Shown piece after piece: positions 34,843-43,638 of a stretch of DNA of 64,000 bases. The notes below the pieces were generated by a model, which had not been told where the DNA came from, made no database searches, and saw only the letters and a list, made by a program, of their open reading frames with translations. The stretch is taken from positions 114,823 through 178,822 of the forward strand of contig NZ_LZLJ01000060.1 of the NCBI RefSeq assembly GCF_001668625.1. Reading direction: 5' to 3'. Numbering within the stretch: the first letter of the stretch is position 1; the number at the start of each line of letters is the position of its first letter. Source of the stretch: Mycobacterium sp. 1274756.6. GTDB taxonomy: Bacteria; Actinomycetota; Actinomycetes; Mycobacteriales; Mycobacteriaceae. Both the position numbers and the translations under genes were made by a program.

Positions 34843-36221
34843 TGTCGCGCATGGACGAAGCCCGGGTCCGCCGGATCCTGGACATCGCACTGCGGTTCGG
34901 TCAGCTGATGCTGGGCTCGCAGGCCGGTACCGCCGATGTGGCCGCCACCGTCATCGGGGTGGCCTCGGCCTACGGCCTGTCCAACACCCAGGTCGACATC
35001 ACCGCGAACTCGATCACCGTGTCGGTGCCGCGCAAGGTGCCCGGCGCGCCGGTGACCGCGATGTATCTGGTGCAGACCCGCTCGCTGGACTACAGCCGCC
35101 TGCAGGCGGCCACCAACCTCGCCCAGCAGGTCGTGGACACCACTCCCGAGCCGGAGTGGGTGCAGGGCCAGCTCGACGCCCTGGAGAACGCCGGGCACCC
35201 CTACCCGCGGTGGGTGGCCACGGTCAGCTGGGCGTGCATGGCCAGCGCCTTCTCCGTGCTCATCGGTGCGGTGCCGCTGGTGGCGCTGATCTCCGGGATC
35301 ACCACCGCGCTCATCGACCGGGTGGGCCGCGTCCTCAACCGCCACCACGTGCCACTGTTGTTTCAGCAGGTCACCGCCGCGTTGATCGCCACCAGCGTGG
35401 CGATCGGGTTGCACGCGGTCGGCTGGCTGCCCGAACACACCCCGGTCTCCCCGGTGGTCGCCGCCAACATCGTGGTGTTGCTGTCCGGGCTCGCGACCGT
35501 GGGTTCCTTCCAGGACGCCATCACCGGCTACCAGCTCACCGCCGCCTCCCGCATGATGGACATCCTGCTGTCGTCGGCGGGCATCCTGGTCGGGGTCACC
35601 GTGGCGGTGCGGATCGGCTCGGCGCTGGGCGTGCACGTCTACGTCAGCCCGGCGATGCCGCTGGCCGCGCTGCCGGTGCCGCTGTACGCCCTGGCCGGGG
35701 CGGTGGGCGCGGGGGCGGCGGCGCTGGCCGGCTACGCGCATCCGCGGGCGGCGGTGGCCGCCGGGGCGGCCGGCGCCATCGCGTCGCTGATCTTCTTCGG
35801 CCTGCAGCTCATCGACGCCGGGATCATCGTGAGCTCGTTCGTCGCCGCGTTGGCGACCGGTCTGGTCGGCAGCATCCTGGCGCCGCGGCTGCGGGTCACC
35901 CCACTGGTGATCATCGTCTCCGGTGTCGTCCCGCTGGTGCCGGGGCTGACCCTGTTCCGCGGGTTCGTCCAGCTGGTCAACGGGCAGTCCGCGGCGTCGG
36001 GCAGCCTGGGCATGGCGGCCGGCCTGGCGCTGGCGCTGGGCGCCGGGGCGGTCCTGGGTCCGCTGCTGGCGCCCTCGGTGCGCCGCGAGCTCAGCCGCGC
36101 CCGGCACCTGCCCGAGGACCTACACCTGCATCAGGGCGACAACGGCCGCTGGTTCCCGCAGCTCGCCGGGATCCGGCTGCCCCGGGTCCGTCGCGGCGGG
36201 AAAAACCACCGGCACGACTAG
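34842..36221 (+). CDS. thrE: ThrE-type threonine/serine exporter
   Basis: From ATG 34842 the product is 459 residues. The first 130 residues are the soluble ThrE domain (MDEARVRRILDIALRFGQLM, GTADVAATVIGVASAYGL, ITVSVPRK). Ten or so membrane helices follow, with PLVALISGITTALIDRVGR, the fully hydrophobic repeats around residues 225-345, and VSGVVPLVPGLTLFRGF near 370. This matches the two-part ThrE exporter first described in Corynebacterium, which exports L-threonine and L-serine with the proton motive force. An in-frame TTG at 34782 would add 20 residues, but the leader ORF argument favours the ATG. Confidence 0.9.
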   Translation: MSRMDEARVRRILDIALRFGQLMLGSQAGTADVAATVIGVASAYGLSNTQVDITANSITVSVPRKVPGAPVTAMYLVQTRSLDYSRLQAATNLAQQVVDTTPEPEWVQGQLDALENAGHPYPRWVATVSWACMASAFSVLIGAVPLVALISGITTALIDRVGRVLNRHHVPLLFQQVTAALIATSVAIGLHAVGWLPEHTPVSPVVAANIVVLLSGLATVGSFQDAITGYQLTAASRMMDILLSSAGILVGVTVAVRIGSALGVHVYVSPAMPLAALPVPLYALAGAVGAGAAALAGYAHPRAAVAAGAAGAIASLIFFGLQLIDAGIIVSSFVAALATGLVGSILAPRLRVTPLVIIVSGVVPLVPGLTLFRGFVQLVNGQSAASGSLGMAAGLALALGAGAVLGPLLAPSVRRELSRARHLPEDLHLHQGDNGRWFPQLAGIRLPRVRRGGKNHRHD

Positions 36222-36904
36222 CCGAAGCGCGGCTCGGCGAGGGTGAACCGCGCCGACTCGATGACCGCCCCGACCCGCCGGCCCGGCCGCAGCCAGCGCG
36301 GCAGGCTGCCCGTCGAGGTCACCTCGACGCTCACCAGGGCGGGCCGCGCCCGCGCGGAACAGACCAGCACGCTGTCGCCGACCCGGCCGTCGGCGAACTG
36401 CTGGCGGGCGGTGCCCGTCAGCCGCAGCGGCACCGCCGGGCCCAGCGGGCGGGCACTGGCCCGCACCCGCCAGACCCCGTCGGCGCCGGTGCCGGTCATC
36501 ACGGCGCCCGGATCCCCGTCGAAGCGGGCCAGGGTCTTGGGCATCGCCCAGTTGGTACGACCCCCCACCAGGCTGGCCGGGGAGTCCACCGCCATGAACG
36601 CCACATGCCCCCACGGCCGCAGCCCGCTGCGCGAGCCGACGATGCCCAGCACCTCGTCGTACGGGCCGACCGGGGTGTCGGTGTAGCGCACGAACCCGCC
36701 GACGGTGAGCAGCCCGGTGCTGCCACCCAGTGCCGGGGGCAGCGCCGCGGCCGCGGCCCGCCCGCCGCGGCCCAGCCACACCAGCCCCGAGCAGTGACAC
36801 TCCCAGGGTGCCGGGGCGTCGTTCGCCGGCAGGGTGGCGACCAGCGCGTCGCTGAGCAGGGTTTCGGGGATGGCCGGCAGCCCGGTCAGCTCGGTGCGGC
36901 TCAT
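36218..36904 (-). CDS. Acetoacetate decarboxylase-like protein
   Basis: The 228-residue protein starts at ATG 36904, overlapping the SDR stop (ATGA). The beta-rich ADC fold is suggested by GPYDEVLGIVGSR, HVAFMAVDSPASLVGGRTNW and the segment AMPKTLARFDGD, where ADC family members have a Lys-containing PKxLA motif. Some family members use that Lys as a Schiff base, and many are lipid- or polyketide-modifying enzymes without decarboxylase activity. Coupling with an SDR points to a small oxidoreduction/decarboxylation pathway. It ends 4 bp inside the convergent thrE stop. Confidence 0.75.
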   Translation of the reverse strand: MSRTELTGLPAIPETLLSDALVATLPANDAPAPWECHCSGLVWLGRGGRAAAAALPPALGGSTGLLTVGGFVRYTDTPVGPYDEVLGIVGSRSGLRPWGHVAFMAVDSPASLVGGRTNWAMPKTLARFDGDPGAVMTGTGADGVWRVRASARPLGPAVPLRLTGTARQQFADGRVGDSVLVCSARARPALVSVEVTSTGSLPRWLRPGRRVGAVIESARFTLAEPRFG

Positions 36905-37746
36905 GGCTGCCCTCCTTCGGCGCGGGCCCGGTAGGCGGCCCGGGCGGTGCGGTCCAGCTCGGTGGTGACCTTGTTGCCGCCGGAGAGCCGGAACACCGCG
37001 TCGACCAGCGGGGTCGGCAGCGGCGCCGAGCCGCGCGACACCCAGCCGACCGGTTTGGGCACGAACACGGTGCGTGATCTGCCGCGGCGCAGCTCGGTGG
37101 CCACCGCGGCGGCCACGTCCTCGGGGTCGCACACCAAAAACCGGTCCAGCAGCGGCGGGGCGGTCATCCCGGCGATCAGCTCGGTGCGCACGAAGCCGGG
37201 GCAGATCGCCGAGATCGCCACCCCGCTGCCGCGCCACTCCTGGCGCAGCGCGGCGCTGAACCCGACCACGGCGTGCTTGGCGGCGCAGTAGGTGGCGGCG
37301 TTCGGGGAGGCCAGCGTGCCCATCACCGAGGCGATGTTGACGACGTGCCCGCGGCCGCGTTCGGCGAACCGCGCCCCGGCCAGCCGGGTGGCGGTGAGCA
37401 CCCCCATCAGGTCGATCTCGATGGTGCGGGCGGTCAGCGTCGGCTCCTCGGCCAGGAACGGCCCGATCGGCATGATCCCGGCGTTGTTGACCAGCACGTC
37501 CAGCCCGCCCAGGGCGGTGGTGGCCGCGTCGAGGAACCCCGCGATGCTGGCCGGGTCGGCCACGTCGAGCCGGTGGGCGCTCGCCCGCCCGTCCCCGAGC
37601 TCAGTGGCGGTCTGGCGGACCGCCTCCTCCTGCACGTCGCCGAGCGCCACGCGCGCGCCCGCCCCGATCAGGGCCTCGGCGATCGCGCGGCCGATGCCCT
37701 GGGCGCCGCCGGTGATGGCGACCCGGAGTCCGGAGATGGTCGACAT
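36901..37746 (-). CDS. Short-chain dehydrogenase/reductase
   Basis: The 281-residue SDR is read from ATG 37746. Motifs are TGGAQGIGRAIAEAL, LDVADP, NNAGIMPIG, a catalytic Ser in NIASVMGT and YCAAKHAVVG. The C-terminal extension (VFVPKPVGWVSRGSAPLPTP) is characteristic of mycobacterial SDRs involved in lipid metabolism. It probably oxidises a hydroxyl compound that is further handled by the coupled ADC-like protein. The palindrome just upstream may be its operator. Confidence 0.9.
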   Translation of the reverse strand: MSTISGLRVAITGGAQGIGRAIAEALIGAGARVALGDVQEEAVRQTATELGDGRASAHRLDVADPASIAGFLDAATTALGGLDVLVNNAGIMPIGPFLAEEPTLTARTIEIDLMGVLTATRLAGARFAERGRGHVVNIASVMGTLASPNAATYCAAKHAVVGFSAALRQEWRGSGVAISAICPGFVRTELIAGMTAPPLLDRFLVCDPEDVAAAVATELRRGRSRTVFVPKPVGWVSRGSAPLPTPLVDAVFRLSGGNKVTTELDRTARAAYRARAEGGQP

Positions 37747-37748
37747 GG

Positions 37749-37758
37749 TGGTTAACCA
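37749..37758. promoter_or_regulatory. Palindrome TGGTTAACCA before the SDR-ADC operon
   Basis: A perfect 10-bp palindrome starts three bases before the SDR start codon. It overlaps the ribosome binding region, so a repressor here would act directly. No adjacent regulator gene is obvious. Confidence 0.35.
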
Positions 37759-37822
37759 TGTCACATGACCGGCCCGCGAACCCGTGGTGTCGGACCCGGC
37801 GAAAGCGGTAATACTGGGGCCG

Positions 37823-38992
37823 GTGAACGAGCGCGGCGATGCGGTGCGCGACACCCTCAACTGGGTCGCGCAACTGGTCCCCACCCCGGTGCGTGATCTG
37901 GCCCGGTACGGCGGGGACAACGTGCTGGCGGCCGTACTCGCCGTGCTCGGCGGCGCCCACCGCGACGGCGAGCCCGCCACCGACGACACCGATCTCTCCC
38001 CCACCGACCGGGTCACCGGCGGCATCCTCGCCGGCGCCGGGCGCTACACCCGTACCGAGGTCGCCGAGCGCGCCGGAATCTCACTCGCCGACGCCCAGCG
38101 GTTGTGGCGGGCGTTGGGGTTCGCCGAAGTCGGTGCCGACGAACGCGTCTTCACCAGCGCCGACATCGACGCGCTGAGTGACGTCGTCGCGCTGATCGAC
38201 GGCGGCGTGCTGGACATGGCCGGTGCCCTCGCCCTGGCCCGCCCGTTCGGTCACCTGTTCTCCCGGCTGGCGGTGGTGCAGACCGGGCTGCTCGCCGACG
38301 TGCTGGGCGCCCGCATCACCGACGACCAGACCGCGGACGACCCGCTGCTGGCCGAGCACGTCGCGCGGCAGGCGATGGCGGTCTCCGCCGACCTGCTGCC
38401 GGCCCTGGAGCGGACCACGGTGTACGTGTGGCGCCGGCATCTGGCGGTGGAGGCCGGCCGCGCGCTGCTGCCCGCCGACGTCTCCGATCTGCACGACGAC
38501 CGGACCGCGGCGATCGGGTTCATCGACATCACCGGCTTCACCCGGCTGACCCGCGGGCTGAGCAGCGCGGAGCTGGCGGCGCTGCTCGAACCGTTCGAGG
38601 CGATCGTGTTGGAGTGCGCGCTGGCCCACGGCGGCAAGGTGATCAAGAACCTCGGCGACGAGGTGATGTTTGTCGCCGGGGAGGCCGCGGCCGCCGCCGA
38701 GATCGCGTTGGGCGCGCTGGAGCGGATCGGCGCCGACGACCGGTTACCGCCGGTGCACGCCGGGCTGGCGTGGGGGCCGGTGCTGCGCCGCGGCGGCGAC
38801 GTCTACGGCGAGGTGGTCAACCTGGCCTCCCGGATCACCGGGCTGGCCCGCCGCGGCACCATCCGCATCGACGAGGCGATGGCCGAGCAGTTGGAGTCCG
38901 ACCCGCGGTTCCGGGTGTCGCGGCGCCCGCCGCGGCGGGTCCGCGGCTACCTGCAGCTGCACACTTACCGGCTGCGCCGCGCCGCGGACTAG
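37823..38992 (+). CDS. Class III adenylate cyclase (Rv1264-like)
   Basis: From GTG 37823 the product is 389 residues. TAATAC at 37809-37814 places the transcription start almost on the GTG, so the mRNA is likely leaderless. Residues 1-195 resemble the regulatory domain of the pH-sensing cyclase Rv1264 (NWVAQLVPTPVRDLARYGGD, YTRTEVAERAGISLADAQRL). The catalytic domain has metal ligands in GFIDITGFTRLT and NLGDEVMF, the purine-binding Lys in KVIKNLGDE and Asp in GDVYGEVVNLASRIT. It forms cAMP from ATP as a homodimer in the cytoplasm. Acid regulation is inferred from family resemblance. Confidence 0.9.
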   Translation: MNERGDAVRDTLNWVAQLVPTPVRDLARYGGDNVLAAVLAVLGGAHRDGEPATDDTDLSPTDRVTGGILAGAGRYTRTEVAERAGISLADAQRLWRALGFAEVGADERVFTSADIDALSDVVALIDGGVLDMAGALALARPFGHLFSRLAVVQTGLLADVLGARITDDQTADDPLLAEHVARQAMAVSADLLPALERTTVYVWRRHLAVEAGRALLPADVSDLHDDRTAAIGFIDITGFTRLTRGLSSAELAALLEPFEAIVLECALAHGGKVIKNLGDEVMFVAGEAAAAAEIALGALERIGADDRLPPVHAGLAWGPVLRRGGDVYGEVVNLASRITGLARRGTIRIDEAMAEQLESDPRFRVSRRPPRRVRGYLQLHTYRLRRAAD

Positions 38993-39006
38993 CCGCAGGC
39001 GCGCAC

Positions 39007-40458
39007 TCAGCGCACCCCGGCAATCAACCGCCGGATCCCCGGCGCCGCCACCGCCAGCGCCATACCCAGCACGACAGCGGTCCCGCCGATCACACCGAAG
39101 TAGGGCGCCTCGTTGCCCGGGTCGTAGTGGCCGGCCAGGATGCCGGCGGCGGTGGTGCCCAGCGACACCGACAGGAAGAACAGCGCGATCAGCTGGGTGT
39201 GGAACGCCTTGGGCGCCAGCTTGGTCGTCACCGACAGCCCGATCGGGGACAGGAACAGCTCGGCCACCGTGAACAGCAGCAGGATCCCGACGATGGCGGC
39301 CAGCGGGGTGCCGCCCGGCCCGCCGCCGGTCAGCGGCAAAAACGCCAGGAACGCCACGCCCATGGTCGTCAGCCCGATCGCGAACTTCACCGGCGAGCCG
39401 GGCTGGCGGTCACCGAGCTTGGTCCACAGCGCCGCGAACACGCCGGAGAACACCACGATGAACACCGGGTTGATCGCCTGCACCCAGCTCGGCGGCAGCT
39501 GCCAGCCGAACAGCATCCGGTTCAGCCGCTGGTCGGAGTAGATGGCCAGCACGGTGAACTGCTGCTGAAACAGCGACCAGAACGCCATGCTGGCCAGGAA
39601 CAGCGGGATGAAGCCCAGCACCCGGCGCCGTTCGAGCGCACTGACCTGCCGGCTGGACAGGATCACCGCGAAATAGCCGACCGCGGCCAGCCCGGCCGCC
39701 GCGGCCATCACCGCGGCGAGGTTGGCCGCGGTCAACACGCCGGTGCCGGCGGCGGCCAGGACGAGCGCCGTCGCCACCGACGCGGCGGCCAGCACCCGGC
39801 GCCGCTGGGCCGGGCCGAGCGGGCGGGGCACCTCGCGGGCCGTGTCGGGCAGGTTGCCGCGGGCGCGGGCGTACTGGATCAGCCCGGCCGCCATCGCGGC
39901 CGCGGCCGCACCGAAGCCGTAGTGGAAGCCCAGCGTGCTCTGCAGCAGCCCGGTCAGCAGCGGGCCGAGCAGCGCGCCGATGTTGACGCCGAGGTAGAAC
40001 AGCAGGAACCCGGCGTCGCGACGTGGGTCGTCGGCGTCGTAGAGGGCGCCGACGATGGCGGTGGCGGTGGCCTTGACCCCGCCGCTGCCGACCGCGATCG
40101 CGACCAGACCGACGGTCAGCCCGGCCGCGCCCGGGAGCACGGCCAGGCCGAGGTGGCCGGCGGCGACCAGGGCGGCGCTGAGGAACAGCACCCGCTCGCT
40201 GCCGGCCACCCGGTCGGCGAGCCAGGCGCCGAGGATGGTCGCCAGGTAGACCCCGCCGCCGTAGGCGCCGACGATTCCGGTGGCCACGGTCCGGTCGATG
40301 CCCAGCCCGCCGTGGTCGGCGGCGTAGTACATGTAGTACAGGACGATGCCCTGCATCCCGTAGAACGAGAACCGTTCCCACAGTTCGAGTCCGAACAGGT
40401 CGGCCAGCACCCGGGGGTGGCCGAAGAAGGTGCGCTGGCCCCGGCCGGTGTCGTGCAT
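39007..40458 (-). CDS. POT-family proton-coupled peptide transporter
   Basis: This 483-residue membrane protein is read from ATG 40458. The N-terminal signature FGLELWERFSFYGMQGIVLYYM contains the ExxERFxYY motif of proton-coupled oligopeptide transporters. Further POT features are GAYGGGVYLATILGAWLADR, FYLGVNIGALLGPLL and FQQQFTVLAIYSDQRLN. About 14 hydrophobic segments are present. It would import di- and tripeptides with protons. It lies 8 bp downstream of the Pro-rich membrane protein gene on the same strand, so they may be co-transcribed. Confidence 0.9.
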   Translation of the reverse strand: MHDTGRGQRTFFGHPRVLADLFGLELWERFSFYGMQGIVLYYMYYAADHGGLGIDRTVATGIVGAYGGGVYLATILGAWLADRVAGSERVLFLSAALVAAGHLGLAVLPGAAGLTVGLVAIAVGSGGVKATATAIVGALYDADDPRRDAGFLLFYLGVNIGALLGPLLTGLLQSTLGFHYGFGAAAAAMAAGLIQYARARGNLPDTAREVPRPLGPAQRRRVLAAASVATALVLAAAGTGVLTAANLAAVMAAAAGLAAVGYFAVILSSRQVSALERRRVLGFIPLFLASMAFWSLFQQQFTVLAIYSDQRLNRMLFGWQLPPSWVQAINPVFIVVFSGVFAALWTKLGDRQPGSPVKFAIGLTTMGVAFLAFLPLTGGGPGGTPLAAIVGILLLFTVAELFLSPIGLSVTTKLAPKAFHTQLIALFFLSVSLGTTAAGILAGHYDPGNEAPYFGVIGGTAVVLGMALAVAAPGIRRLIAGVR

Positions 40459-40466
40459 CGGCAGGT

Positions 40467-41588
40467 CTAGCGGAACCGGTCGATGCCCGGGATCTTGTCC
40501 AGGATGCGGTCGCGCAGCCGCGGCGGCGGTGGCGGCGGCGGCGGCGGGGGCACGAAGACCGGCTCGGGGACCGGCTCGGCGGCCGGTGGCGGCTCGGCCG
40601 GCGGCGGTGCGGCCGGGGGCGCTTCGACCGGCGCTTCGACCGGGGGTGCCTCGACCGGCGGCGCCTCGGGCACGGAGGCCTGCTCGGGTGGCGCCAGCGG
40701 TGACTCGGGGACGACCAGGGGCGCTTCGGGCGCGCCGTTGCCCGGCGCGGCCAGCGGCGCCGGCTCCGCGGTGGGACTCGGGGCCGGGGGCGGCGCGGGC
40801 GGGCGCACGGTCTGCTGCCCGGCCTGGCTGGGCGGCGGCTCCTCGGTGCGCGACGATGACCGGCCCACCGCGCCCACCGCGACCGCGACGACCAGCAGCA
40901 CGGCCGCGGCGCCCGCCAGGGCCGGGACGCGCCGGGACCGGCGCGCCGGGTCGGGCGCCACCGTCGGCTCGGTGGCTGCGCGGGCGGCGGCCAGTGCCGC
41001 GCCGCGGGGCAGGGCGAACTCGCCTTCGGCGGCGCTGAGCACCGGCTGCGTGGTCACCTGACGCAGCCGGGCGGCCAGGGCCTCCGCGTCGTCGGCGCCC
41101 AGCACGAACACCACGTCCGGGCGGGGCCGGATCCGGCGCACCTCCTCGGCGACCTGCTCGGCCCGCGTTTCGGGGTCGGGGCCGTCGACGGGTTCGATCG
41201 TGATCCGCTGCGCGTTGATGCTCGCGACCGCGGCGGCGTCGGCCTCCACATTGCACACGGCGAGGAAGTCGTAGCCCGCGACGTCGGCGATCGCCGCGGC
41301 CAGCAGCCCGATCGCCTCGCTGTGCGACAGCGCGGTCACCGCCGCCCGCCGGGCCAGCACCTGCTGTGCCTCGCCGGCTAGACCGGCCGCGTCCTCGGAC
41401 CAGGTCAGGCCGATGGCGCGCCACTGCGCGCGCTCGGCCAGCGCGTCCAGCGCGGCCAGCGCGTCCGGGGCATCGGTTCCGTCGACGTCGACGACGCCGT
41501 GGTCGAGCGTCGCGCCCGCCCCGGTCCCGTCGACCGCCACCCACCGCGCCTGACCGCCGGTGAGCGCCACCCCGAGCACGAGGTCCAT
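40467..41588 (-). CDS. Mycobacterial membrane protein with Pro-rich tail
   Basis: The 373-residue protein is read from ATG 41588 with GGAGG upstream. Residues 1-185 resemble an actin/ASKHA-like N-terminal domain of a mycobacterial family (LVLGVALTGGQARWVAVDG, VVDVDGTDAPDALAALD, LSHSEAIGLLAAAIADVAG), possibly the one listed as DUF7159. One transmembrane helix follows (RVPALAGAAAVLLVVAVAVG). The outer part is low-complexity Pro/Ala/Glu, with a run of ten Pro (VPPPPPPPPPP) before RLRDRILDKIPGIDRFR. Similar mycobacterial proteins are thought to span the periplasm or contact the wall. Function unknown. Confidence 0.7.
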   Translation of the reverse strand: MDLVLGVALTGGQARWVAVDGTGAGATLDHGVVDVDGTDAPDALAALDALAERAQWRAIGLTWSEDAAGLAGEAQQVLARRAAVTALSHSEAIGLLAAAIADVAGYDFLAVCNVEADAAAVASINAQRITIEPVDGPDPETRAEQVAEEVRRIRPRPDVVFVLGADDAEALAARLRQVTTQPVLSAAEGEFALPRGAALAAARAATEPTVAPDPARRSRRVPALAGAAAVLLVVAVAVGAVGRSSSRTEEPPPSQAGQQTVRPPAPPPAPSPTAEPAPLAAPGNGAPEAPLVVPESPLAPPEQASVPEAPPVEAPPVEAPVEAPPAAPPPAEPPPAAEPVPEPVFVPPPPPPPPPPRLRDRILDKIPGIDRFR

Positions 41589-41649
41589 GTGTGACCTCCG
41601 ATCCATCTTCGAACCCGTCCGAGGCTACCGGCCGCGGCGGGCACCGTCG

Positions 41650-42501
41650 TCACCGCGGAGCACCGGCCAGGTACTGCTCGACCGGAATCGGGGCGTTCGC
41701 GGTGTAGCCGATCGGCAGCAGCACATCCCCCGCCGTGGTGTGGTAGTAGACGTCCCAGCGGTAGTAGGCGGGGAACGCGGCCGGGTCGGCGGCGAGCACG
41801 GTGGCGTAGTCGGTGACCGCCCGCACGTAGTGGTCGGAGTGGTTGTAGGCGAAGACGGCGCGGCCGGGATCCTGGGCGAAGCCGCTGGCGGCCAGGTAGC
41901 GGCCGGCCGCCATGATCGCGTCGCGCGGCGAGTAGATGTCGCCGCCGTTGCCGTACTGGGCGAACGTCGACGGCAGGAACTGCATCGGCCCGTGCGCGTT
42001 GGCGCTGCTGGGCCCGACGATGCGACCGAAGCCGGTTTCGACCAGGTTGATCGCGGCCAGGTAGTTCCAGCCGACGCCGGTCGCCGCCTGGGCCTGCCGG
42101 TAGTAGTTCAGCAGTTCGCCGGCCGGGGCGGGCGCGACGATGCGCCATGGCGGCAGGGTGGCCTTCGGTTCGGTGGCGGCCAGCGCCACCAGGTTGCGGC
42201 GGGCGTCGATGTTGCGGTCGTAGACGCCGCGCAGCTGGGCCGGAACCCGTTGTTGGGCAACGCCGTCCCACTCCGGGTGCCGACCCAGGGTGCGGTAGGC
42301 CAGCTGCTGGCGGCGGGCCGCGTCCTGCAACTGGGCGGGCGGCGTCGCCGGGTTGCGCAACAGTTGGTCGGCGGCCAGCAGGCTGTCGATCACCGCGACC
42401 GCGTCGGCCGCCGGCGGGTCCGCGCCGGCCGGCACCGGAGAGCACCACGCCAGCAGGGCGACCGCGGCCCACACCGTCGTCCGGACCCACTTGGCGCGCA
42501 T
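41650..42501 (-). CDS. Secreted lytic transglycosylase
   Basis: The 283-residue protein is read from ATG 42501 with GGAGGAG upstream. A signal peptide (VWAAVALLAWCSPVPAGA) precedes a helical region. The SLT/goose-lysozyme-like core holds INLVETGFGRIVGPSSANAH with the likely catalytic Glu, then GPMQFLPSTFAQYGNGGDIY and AFAYNHSDHYVRAV, which are typical. It cleaves peptidoglycan glycan strands outside the membrane. It lies next to the Pro-rich membrane protein, and both may act at the cell wall. Confidence 0.88.
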   Translation of the reverse strand: MRAKWVRTTVWAAVALLAWCSPVPAGADPPAADAVAVIDSLLAADQLLRNPATPPAQLQDAARRQQLAYRTLGRHPEWDGVAQQRVPAQLRGVYDRNIDARRNLVALAATEPKATLPPWRIVAPAPAGELLNYYRQAQAATGVGWNYLAAINLVETGFGRIVGPSSANAHGPMQFLPSTFAQYGNGGDIYSPRDAIMAAGRYLAASGFAQDPGRAVFAYNHSDHYVRAVTDYATVLAADPAAFPAYYRWDVYYHTTAGDVLLPIGYTANAPIPVEQYLAGAPR

Positions 42502-42594
42502 GGCTCTCCTCCGCCGGTGTGCTCGTCGACCTCCGCCGCGGCGACCGATCGAAGAAGCCGAGGCTACCGCGCCGGACCGATATCGTGAGGGACG

Positions 42595-43581
42595 GTGAGC
42601 ACAACCGCGCAACCGACACCGCGCCCCGCGCGCGGCGCGCCGCGCGTCCCGCCGGACTGGACCCCGCTGCGCTGGGGCGGGCCGGCGCCGTTCATCTCCT
42701 GGGTCACCTACCGGCGCCCGGACGGCTCGGAATACACCTGGCGGGCCCGCCCGCACCGCAAAGGCGCCGGCCCGCTGCTGCTCTCCGCCGACCGCGCCGG
42801 GCTGCGCACCGCGGCCGGCCGCACCCCCACCACCACCAACCCCTGGCGGCGGTTCTGGGCCCCGCACCGGCTGGCCTGGTGGCTGGCGATCGTGTTCACG
42901 GTCGGCTCGGCGCTGTTCGTCGCCGGGGCGGCCGGCTCCCTGGCCCCGGGGCTCTTCGGCGGGCAGCACCGCATGTCGATCTTCGCCGAGGCCTGCTACT
43001 TCGCCGGGGCGGTGCTGTTCACCGTGGCGCTCTACGGGCTGCTGCTCGAGGCGCTCAACACCGACGAGCGGATCGGCCCCGAGCGCGCCAACCCGGCGCC
43101 GCGGCGGTTCCGCTGGTGGATCACCCCCGGCGACCTCACCCGCCTGGAGGTGCTGATCCCGGTGGTGTTCCTGGCCGGCTCGCTGATCTTCAACTACGAG
43201 ACCACCGACTCGTTGGCCAGCCTCTTCGACCTGCTGCCGCGGATCGCGCTGTGGCAGACCACCATGCTCGGGTCGGTGCTGTTCCTGCTCGGCTCGGTGC
43301 TGCATTTCATCGAGGCCGGCAACCGCTACCTGAGCCTCGAGCCCGGCGACATCTCCTGGTGGATCGGGGTGCTGTTCATCCTGGGTTCGGTCGGCTTCGT
43401 CGTCGGGTCGCTGCCCGGCCTGGGCACCCCGGGGCTGCCCGACGCGCACGCCCACGCCGGCGCGTTGATCGTCAAGATCAGTTTCCTGTTCGGCGGAATC
43501 GCCTACCTGGTGGGCAGCTACCTGATGCTGCCGGAGATGTTCACCCAACTGCGGTCCACACCGTCGACCCAACCCCGGTAG
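42595..43581 (+). CDS. Six-helix membrane protein, YrhK-like
   Basis: From GTG 42595 the product is 328 residues. A TATCGT hexamer 8 nt upstream could be a -10 element for a leaderless message, though GAGGG is also present. The first 95 residues are soluble (TYRRPDGSEYTWRARPHRKG). Six hydrophobic segments follow (AWWLAIVFTVGSALFVAGAA, ACYFAGAVLFTVALYGLL, LIPVVFLAGSLIFNYE and so on). The repeated FxxGSxxF-type pattern recalls the YrhK domain. Role unknown. Confidence 0.7.
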   Translation: MSTTAQPTPRPARGAPRVPPDWTPLRWGGPAPFISWVTYRRPDGSEYTWRARPHRKGAGPLLLSADRAGLRTAAGRTPTTTNPWRRFWAPHRLAWWLAIVFTVGSALFVAGAAGSLAPGLFGGQHRMSIFAEACYFAGAVLFTVALYGLLLEALNTDERIGPERANPAPRRFRWWITPGDLTRLEVLIPVVFLAGSLIFNYETTDSLASLFDLLPRIALWQTTMLGSVLFLLGSVLHFIEAGNRYLSLEPGDISWWIGVLFILGSVGFVVGSLPGLGTPGLPDAHAHAGALIVKISFLFGGIAYLVGSYLMLPEMFTQLRSTPSTQPR

Positions 43582-43638
43582 CGGTGCACTAGGTTGAGGG
43601 CCAGCGCTTTCCGGCCGGCCCTCCCTGAAGGACACCAC

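Noticed and set aside
34608..36107. Long open frame antisense to thrE
   Set aside because: The product is His/Gly/Arg-rich noise, while the plus strand encodes a full ThrE with all membrane segments.
40510..40560. GGC-rich run opposite the Pro-rich membrane protein as a structural DNA repeat
   Set aside because: It is explained by consecutive proline codons in the 40467-41588 gene.
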